This document shows, in pieces, positions 24,511-29,365 of a stretch of 29,365 nucleotides of DNA. Below the pieces are notes generated by a model. It was not told where the DNA came from and did not search any database. It worked only from the letters and a program-made list of their open reading frames with translations. A program made the position numbers and the translations under genes. The DNA comes from Campylobacter concisus (lineage in GTDB: Bacteria; Campylobacterota; Campylobacteria; Campylobacterales; Campylobacteraceae): the NCBI RefSeq assembly GCF_003049735.1, contig NZ_PIRM01000007.1:1-29365 (forward strand), in the 5' to 3' direction. Numbering within the stretch: the first letter of the stretch is position 1; each line of letters opens with the position of its first letter.

Positions 24511-26426
24511 AAGAATTTCTAACCTCACTACTAGTTGGCATCAAGGAAAAAGAAGTTTCAAACGAAGATAAAGAGATTTTACGAAATCTCTTAAATCTTG
24601 GTGCCGTAAGCTCCCATAAAGATAAATTTTACCTAAACAATGGCTACGTCTGCGGTAAGCTAGACATCAGCCAAAACGCAACTGGCTTTATCATGCCATT
24701 TGATAAACGCTTCAAGCAAGACATCATCGTAGAAAATAAAAATTTAAACAACTCTCACCTTGGCGATATCGTGTTAGCAAAGCTTTTGCCACTTAAGAAA
24801 AAACGCCAGAGTGCTAAGATAGTAATGAGCCTAAAGCTTGCAAATGAGACAAGCGTGCTCTATACAAAACGCTTTGGAGCGGCCATTTTAGGTGTAAATT
24901 TAAAAACTGGACTAAGCACGACCTTAAAAGCGACTCAAAAAAGCCTAAAGATGCTCCCACTTGGGACGCTGCTTAAGGTAAATAACCTAAATAACGAAAT
25001 AGTCGAGGTTTTAGGAAATTTAGAAGATCCATTAAGCGATGAGAAAATTTCGCTTGCCATTTATAATAAAAATGATAAATTTAGCGAGGCTTGTGAGCTT
25101 GAGGCAAAGGCTTTTGGCGACGAAGTCGATGCTAGCATGTATCCAAATAGAGTTGATCTAAGAAATTTAGAGTTTTGCACGATCGATCCAGTCGATGCCA
25201 AAGACTTTGATGACGCCATATATTTTGATGAGGAAAAGCGTGAAATTTACGTCGCAATCGCTGATGTGAGCGAGTATGTGACTGCTTATAGCGCTATTGA
25301 CAGCGAGGCTAAAAAAAGAGGCTTTTCTATCTACTTTCCGCATATCTCAGTACCGATGTTGCCACGCGCGCTTAGTGAAAATATCTGCTCACTAAAGCCA
25401 AATGTGCCTCGCCTTGCATTTTGTTTTAAAATTTCACTTGATGCAAATAATGAGGTAAAAAAAGAGGAGCTTTTTGAAGCGATCATCCTTTCAAAAAGGC
25501 GCTTTAACTACGACGAGATCGATGAAATTTTAGAGGGCAAGAGAGAGTGTGAAATTTCATGGATCAAGCCACTTTTTAAACTCACCACAAAGCTTCGCAA
25601 AAAAAGGCTTTTGCACGCATTTGACTTTAGGACAAAAGAGCTAAGAATGAGCCTTGATGAAGAGGGTCAAATTTTACAAACTAGATTTGAAAGTGACTCC
25701 GACTCACATAGACTTGTCGAGGACTGTATGCTTTTAGCAAATAAAGCTGCCGCAAAGCTCATCACAAAGGGTGTTTTTAGAAACCACGCTTCGCCTGATT
25801 TTAAAAAGATAGATACATTACTTGAAGATTTGCAACTTTTGGGGCTTGACTTTACCTACGAGAGTGACCTTGCAAATTTGATAAGAAAGATCCAAATAAA
25901 AGCCGATAAACTTGGCAACCGCGAAGAGATAGATAAGCTCATCATCAAGTCGCAAAAAAAAGCTGAATACTCGAGTGAAAATTTAGGCCACTTTGGGCTT
26001 GGATTTGATAGATACACACACTTTACAAGCCCTATTAGACGCTATTCTGATCTCATTTTGCACAGACTTTTAAAGGCTAAAATTTCAAAAGATGAGAAGC
26101 TTTACAACTTCTTGCTTTTAAACATCCAAAGCACCTGCGCAAATTTAAGCGAACTTGAAAGAGAAGCCGACAAGGTAGCCTACGACTTTATGGATAGGAA
26201 ATTTGCACGCTGGGCAGCCGCAAACATCGGCAAAGAGGTGCGCTGCTATGTGAGCGAAAACCAAAATGTCTTGGTTGCCAAGCTTGATGATCATTTTGTT
26301 GGAGCTAGGATTTTCATCACTGGATACAGTGCAAATTTACTTCAAAAGCTTGTCGTAAAGATCACAGAGGCCGACATCGCGAGTGCTAAAATTTTTGCAA
26401 AAGTGGTAAGAAAGATCGATGTATAG
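24507..26426 (+). CDS. rnr: Ribonuclease R (RNB/VacB family)
   Basis: Processive 3'-to-5' exoribonuclease that degrades structured RNA. The RNB catalytic centre is TIDPVDAKDFDDAIYF (about residues 225-240), with its clustered aspartates, followed by YVAIADVSEYV and the conserved SPIRRYSDLILHR. An N-terminal cold-shock-like region contains GYVCGKLDISQNATGFIMP. At 639 residues it is shorter than E. coli RNase R (813): the C-terminal S1-like part is abbreviated and the basic tail is missing. The start is GTG (24507), overlapping the HDOD stop; MKEF follows. It overlaps holA by 8 nt. Confidence 0.93.
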   Translation: MKEFLTSLLVGIKEKEVSNEDKEILRNLLNLGAVSSHKDKFYLNNGYVCGKLDISQNATGFIMPFDKRFKQDIIVENKNLNNSHLGDIVLAKLLPLKKKRQSAKIVMSLKLANETSVLYTKRFGAAILGVNLKTGLSTTLKATQKSLKMLPLGTLLKVNNLNNEIVEVLGNLEDPLSDEKISLAIYNKNDKFSEACELEAKAFGDEVDASMYPNRVDLRNLEFCTIDPVDAKDFDDAIYFDEEKREIYVAIADVSEYVTAYSAIDSEAKKRGFSIYFPHISVPMLPRALSENICSLKPNVPRLAFCFKISLDANNEVKKEELFEAIILSKRRFNYDEIDEILEGKRECEISWIKPLFKLTTKLRKKRLLHAFDFRTKELRMSLDEEGQILQTRFESDSDSHRLVEDCMLLANKAAAKLITKGVFRNHASPDFKKIDTLLEDLQLLGLDFTYESDLANLIRKIQIKADKLGNREEIDKLIIKSQKKAEYSSENLGHFGLGFDRYTHFTSPIRRYSDLILHRLLKAKISKDEKLYNFLLLNIQSTCANLSELEREADKVAYDFMDRKFARWAAANIGKEVRCYVSENQNVLVAKLDDHFVGARIFITGYSANLLQKLVVKITEADIASAKIFAKVVRKIDV

Positions 26427-27417
26427 AAAAGATTTGGAGCTGAATTTAGCAAATGCAAATTTAAGCAACTACTTCTTACTTTTTGGGGCGGACGAGTTTC
26501 AGATCGAGCTCTTTGGCAAAGAAATTTTGAGCTTTTACTCGAGTGAAGATGCGAATTTATTGAGCCTTTATTTTGACGAGTATAACTACACCCAGGCAAG
26601 CTCTCATCTAAGCGAGCAGTCACTTTTTGGTGGTAAAAATATCCTTTATGTAAAAAGTGACAAAAAGATCCCAGCAAAAGAGCTAAAAGAGCTCATCTTG
26701 CTTTGTTCAAAAAGCCAGGACAACTACTTTTTGTTTGAGCTTTATGAGGCCGATATGAAACTAGTTTTTGATACGCAAAAGGCTTTTGGGACAAATTTTG
26801 CGAGATTTTTTAAGCCCTCAAACCCAGATGAAGCGATAAATTTACTAGCCAAAAGCTCAGCCAAAATTGGCCTAAATATAACCAAAAACGCACTTTATGA
26901 GCTTTACTTTACGCATAATGAAAATTTATACCTTGCAGCAAGCGAGCTAACAAAGCTAAAGAGCCTAAACACCCACATCGAACAAGATGATGTAAAAAGG
27001 CTAGTTTTTGGACTTGGTGGGATAAATTTTGATGACTTTTTCAATAAATTTATGGCACTAAAAGATATAAAAAACGACTTTTTTACCTATCTAGAAGATC
27101 CAAATTTTAATGAAATTTTACTTCTAAACTCGCTTTACAAAGCATTTTTTAGGCTATTTAAAATTTACTCTTACATTAAGATAAATGGTCGATTAAATTT
27201 AGATGAGGCAATCGGTTATCAGCCGCCTGTAAATGTCGCGAATTTATTAAAAGCAAATAGCTTAAAACTAAATTTAAACGCCTATTTGGAGATATTTAAA
27301 ACACTAAATTTGGCCGAGCTAGAGCTAAAAATAAACACAAAAATGGATAAAGAAATTTTTGTATTATCAACCATTTTAAATTTACAACATCTTATATCAA
27401 CAGCAAATATTAAGTAA
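26419..27417 (+). CDS. holA: DNA polymerase III delta subunit
   Basis: Clamp-loader wrench subunit that opens the beta clamp. The N-terminal region FLLFGADEFQIELFGKEI (residues 19-36), SEQSLFGGKNILYVKSDKKI and the later LYLAASELTKLK match HolA proteins, and the 332-residue length is normal for delta. The family is highly divergent, so the call rests on these blocks and on position after rnr, an order I recall from other Campylobacter. It starts inside the end of rnr (8-nt overlap). Confidence 0.85.
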   Translation: MYRKDLELNLANANLSNYFLLFGADEFQIELFGKEILSFYSSEDANLLSLYFDEYNYTQASSHLSEQSLFGGKNILYVKSDKKIPAKELKELILLCSKSQDNYFLFELYEADMKLVFDTQKAFGTNFARFFKPSNPDEAINLLAKSSAKIGLNITKNALYELYFTHNENLYLAASELTKLKSLNTHIEQDDVKRLVFGLGGINFDDFFNKFMALKDIKNDFFTYLEDPNFNEILLLNSLYKAFFRLFKIYSYIKINGRLNLDEAIGYQPPVNVANLLKANSLKLNLNAYLEIFKTLNLAELELKINTKMDKEIFVLSTILNLQHLISTANIK

Positions 27418-27425
27418 CTTTAAGC

Positions 27426-27494
27426 TAAAATCCACCCTTGCTTAAAGCAAAATCCTTGCTCACAAAGTGAGCTAAATATCCATAAGGAGAAAAA
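27426..27494 (+). promoter_or_regulatory. Promoter and structured leader of rpsF-ssb-rpsR
   Basis: A GCTAAAAT element (TAAAAT at 27426-27431) would start transcription near 27438. The leader then contains two hairpins: TTGCT/AGCAA (27438-27442 with 27446-27450) and GCTCAC/GTGAGC (27458-27463 with 27467-27472), each with a 3-nt loop. A strong AAGGAG precedes the rpsF ATG. The hairpins are seen directly; a regulatory role, for instance binding by S6:S18 as known in other bacteria, is inferred. Confidence 0.5.
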
Positions 27495-27914
27495 ATGAAA
27501 CATTACGAGCTTTTATTTATTCTTAAGCCGACATTAACGGAAGAAGAAGTTAAAGCTAAAGTTGACTTCGTAAAAGAAGTCATAACAAAAAACGGCGGCG
27601 AGATCGCTACTGTTGTTGAGATGGGTACTAGAAAGCTAGCTTACACTATCAAAAAATACGAGCGTGGAACATACTTTGTTATCTATTACAAAGCTCCACC
27701 AGCGCTTCTTGCAGAACTTACAAGAAATGTAAGGATCACTGAAGATATCATAAGATTTTTAAGCGTTAAATATGAAAATAAACGCGAAATCGCAGCTTGG
27801 GAAAGACTTTGCAAAGGTATCAAACAAACTATAAAAAAAGAGCCTCGTGAGCCAAGAGTACCGCGTGAGCCAAGAGTTGAAAAAGTAGACGAGCAAACTT
27901 TTACAGAAGAATAA
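27495..27914 (+). CDS. rpsF: 30S ribosomal protein S6
   Basis: Binds S18 and 16S rRNA in the platform of the small subunit. [19 protein letters not shown] and [20 protein letters not shown] are typical S6. The core ends near residue 100. The C-terminal ~25 residues are an unusual Pro/Arg/Glu-rich repeat ([15 protein letters not shown]) ending TEE. It is first in the rpsF-ssb-rpsR operon, 13 nt before ssb. Confidence 0.97.
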   Translation: MKHYELLFILKPTLTEEEVKAKVDFVKEVITKNGGEIATVVEMGTRKLAYTIKKYERGTYFVIYYKAPPALLAELTRNVRITEDIIRFLSVKYENKREIAAWERLCKGIKQTIKKEPREPRVPREPRVEKVDEQTFTEE

Positions 27915-27927
27915 TCAAGGATAAAAA

Positions 27928-28485
27928 ATGTTCAATAAAGTAGTACTGGTTGGGAATTTAACAAGAGATATCGAGCTAAGATACACTACTAGTGGATCTG
28001 CTATAGGAAATTCCGGTATTGCTGTTACTAGAAAATTTAATACTAACGGCGAAAAACGTGAAGAGACATGCTTTATTGACATATCGTTCTTTGGCAAATC
28101 AGCTGAGATAGCAAATCAATATTTAAGCAAAGGCTCTAAACTTCTGGTTGAAGGAAGATTGAAATTTGATCAATGGACCGACAACAATGGACAAAACCGT
28201 TCAAAGCACTCAATCGTAGTTGAAAATATGGAGATGCTTGGCGGAAATAGCGGAGCTAATGGACAAAGTCAAGGTGGATTTAATCAAAATAGTTCGTACT
28301 CACAACAACGAAATAATGGTTCAACTAATAGCTATAGCAATGGTGGATATCAAAATTCAGCACCACAAAGACAGCAAATGCAACCACAAAATAAAAAAGT
28401 ACAAGAAGAGTACTATGAGGAAAAAATCCCTGATATAAACATTGACGCCGATAATTTTGATGGCGACAACGAAATACCGTTTTAA
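27928..28485 (+). CDS. ssb: Single-stranded DNA-binding protein
   Basis: Coats single-stranded DNA during replication, repair and recombination. The OB-fold occupies about residues 1-105 (FNKVVLVGNLTRDIELRYT ... GRLKFDQWTDNNGQNRS). A Gly/Gln/Asn/Ser-rich disordered linker follows, and the acidic tip ends DGDNEIPF, the partner-binding tail. Length is 185. AAGGAT is the binding site. Placement between S6 and S18 genes is the common bacterial arrangement. Confidence 0.97.
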   Translation: MFNKVVLVGNLTRDIELRYTTSGSAIGNSGIAVTRKFNTNGEKREETCFIDISFFGKSAEIANQYLSKGSKLLVEGRLKFDQWTDNNGQNRSKHSIVVENMEMLGGNSGANGQSQGGFNQNSSYSQQRNNGSTNSYSNGGYQNSAPQRQQMQPQNKKVQEEYYEEKIPDINIDADNFDGDNEIPF

Positions 28486-28500
28486 TTTAAAGGATAGAAA

Positions 28501-28761
28501 ATGGCAGAAAAAAGAAAATATTCACGTAAATATTGCAAATTTACAGAAGCAAAAATTGATTTTATAGATTATAAAGATACTTCCCTTTTAAAGTATTGTT
28601 TATCAGAGAGATTTAAAATCATGCCAAGACGTTTAACTGGCACATCAAAAAGACATCAAGAGATGGTAGAAAAAGCGATCAAAAGAGCTCGTCATGCAGC
28701 TATTATACCTTACATAGTAGATCGCAAAGATGTAGTTTCAAATCCTTTTGATGGACTATAA
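28501..28761 (+). CDS. rpsR: 30S ribosomal protein S18
   Basis: Partner of S6 in the small-subunit platform. The 86-residue basic protein shows [17 protein letters not shown] near the start and the conserved [15 protein letters not shown], followed by [21 protein letters not shown] lies before the ATG. It is the last gene of the operon. Confidence 0.97.
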   Translation: MAEKRKYSRKYCKFTEAKIDFIDYKDTSLLKYCLSERFKIMPRRLTGTSKRHQEMVEKAIKRARHAAIIPYIVDRKDVVSNPFDGL

Positions 28762-28773
28762 TTATTTAACTTA

Positions 28774-28798
28774 TTAAGCCCCTATTAACGGGGTTTAA
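28774..28798 (+). terminator. Probable terminator of the rpsF-ssb-rpsR operon
   Basis: Arms TTAAGCCCC (28774-28782) and GGGGTTTAA (28790-28798) pair over 9 bp, including one G-U pair, around a 7-nt loop, 12 nt after the rpsR stop. The T-run that should follow is short and broken, so termination may be partial. Confidence 0.65.
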
Positions 28799-29291
28799 TC
28801 CTAATCTTAAATATCCTAGATTCATGTTCTTATAGATTTTTATTTATTGACTGCAGTTTAAAATATTTTTAAAGTACTATTTATAAGCTTGATTTAATTT
28901 ATACGGGATAATTAGAATTTATTCAGGTGGATATCTCAAATATATGTTGTCTTTAAATAACTCTATAGCATCAATTTATTAGTTCAAAATAATTTATTTA
29001 GCCATATGTACAATCAATATCGTTGATCCATATTATTCACAATTTTACCACGAATCACGCATCATCTATTGTGTGGCAATAGCTGTCCACATGAGGCTAA
29101 AAAGTAAGATACTTAATATAGAAAAACTTTATAATAAAAACATGTCTTAGTAAATCCAATATTCATCCATTTGGTGTCCGCATATCTTACAAGTGGGCTT
29201 TATAATATATTTTATTTTGAAAACTTATTGATGCCAAACCAACCTAACCATGCAACCATGTTAGCTAAAAACAAATTTTAAACATCCTTTT
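28799..29291. other. Gene-poor AT-rich stretch with possible gene debris
   Basis: About 490 nt with no open frame of useful size on either strand. Read leftward, short in-register pieces look protein-like but are broken by frame changes and stops: MVAWLGWFGINKFSK from ATG 29259, then KPTCKICGHQMDEYW (CxxC pair encoded at 29191-29180), then a hydrophobic piece SFSILSILLFSLMWTAIATQ near 29130-29066. This may be a decayed small zinc-ribbon membrane protein gene, but chance cannot be excluded. A TGTGG/CCACA inverted repeat lies at 29072-29076 and 29087-29091. Confidence 0.3.
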
Positions 29292-29292
29292 C

Positions 29293-29321
29293 TTGACATG
29301 TAATAATGTTTTTTGTATAAT
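29293..29321 (+). promoter_or_regulatory. Consensus sigma70 promoter of the tRNA gene
   Basis: TTGACA (29293-29298) and TATAAT (29316-29321) are both perfect and separated by exactly 17 nt. Transcription would start near 29328, about 16 nt before the tRNA. A perfect -35 is rare in Campylobacter, where most promoters lack one, and suits a strong stable-RNA promoter. Confidence 0.85.
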
Positions 29322-29343
29322 CTCAATTCTTTTTTAAACAAAT

Positions 29344-29365
29344 GTCTTGCTAGCTCAGTCGGTAG
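29344..29365 (+). tRNA. 5' end of a tRNA gene, cut by the window edge
   Basis: A 7-nt candidate acceptor arm (GTCTTGC, 29344-29350) is followed by TAGCTCAGTCGGTAG, the standard U8-A9-D-stem-D-loop sequence shared by many elongator tRNAs. The consensus promoter just upstream supports transcription. The anticodon lies beyond the window, so the amino acid cannot be given. Confidence 0.8.

Noticed and set aside
26342..26677. 111-residue minus-strand frame across the rnr-holA junction
   Set aside because: It overlaps two conserved genes in antisense, and the product has no recognisable features.
29104..29190. Inverted repeat GTAAGATA (29104-29111) and TATCTTAC (29183-29190)
   Set aside because: Eight bases with about 70 nt between arms is expected by chance in such AT-rich sequence, and no flanking element or duplication supports a mobile element.

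Overview
The window reads as a chromosome segment of an AT-rich Campylobacter, most like Campylobacter concisus and its relatives. I base this on the pervasive AAATTT words, the gene content (hobA, an N-terminally extended folP, a short holB, a tlyA-ribF-cmoA string) and a gene order that resembles, from memory, two housekeeping blocks of C. jejuni. Species assignment is inference; no search was possible.

Layout. (1) 192-2471 (+): a cytoplasmic-type formate dehydrogenase (fdhF) with an in-frame TGA at 615-617, read as selenocysteine and followed by a SECIS-like hairpin; a strong terminator follows the gene. (2) 2620-11725 (-): a tightly packed run transcribed right to left: rppH, lysC, hobA, holB, folP, a NADAR-family gene, ligA, tlyA, ribF, cmoA. 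Most junctions overlap or touch, so co-transcription is likely, with a probable internal promoter before ligA. The run mixes mRNA decapping, aspartate-family amino acids, replication initiation, clamp loading, folate, ligation, flavin synthesis and tRNA/rRNA modification. (3) 11789-15825: an iron-uptake island of a TonB-dependent receptor and a PepSY membrane protein (-), with a divergent AraC/PchR-like regulator (+) and a Fur-box-like sequence between them. It sits at the divergence point between the rppH run and the hemW run. (4) 15881-19963 (+): hemW, tatB, tatC, queA and an unrecognised gene with a receiver-like C-terminal half. (5) 19985-23549 (-): ilvC, a membrane-anchored divergent polysaccharide deacetylase, dprA, ruvX. 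(6) 23692-27417 (+): an HDOD protein, RNase R and holA, overlapping head to tail. (7) 27495-28761 (+): the rpsF-ssb-rpsR operon with two small leader hairpins. (8) 28762-29365: a gene-poor AT-rich stretch with a terminator, possible gene debris, a consensus promoter and the first 22 nt of a tRNA gene cut by the window edge.

Most of the window is conserved core genome. The parts that look accessory or little described are the iron island, the NADAR gene inside the ligA/ribF run, the kinase/receiver-like gene after queA, and the decayed stretch before the tRNA. I found no CRISPR array, insertion sequence, prophage or complete defence system.
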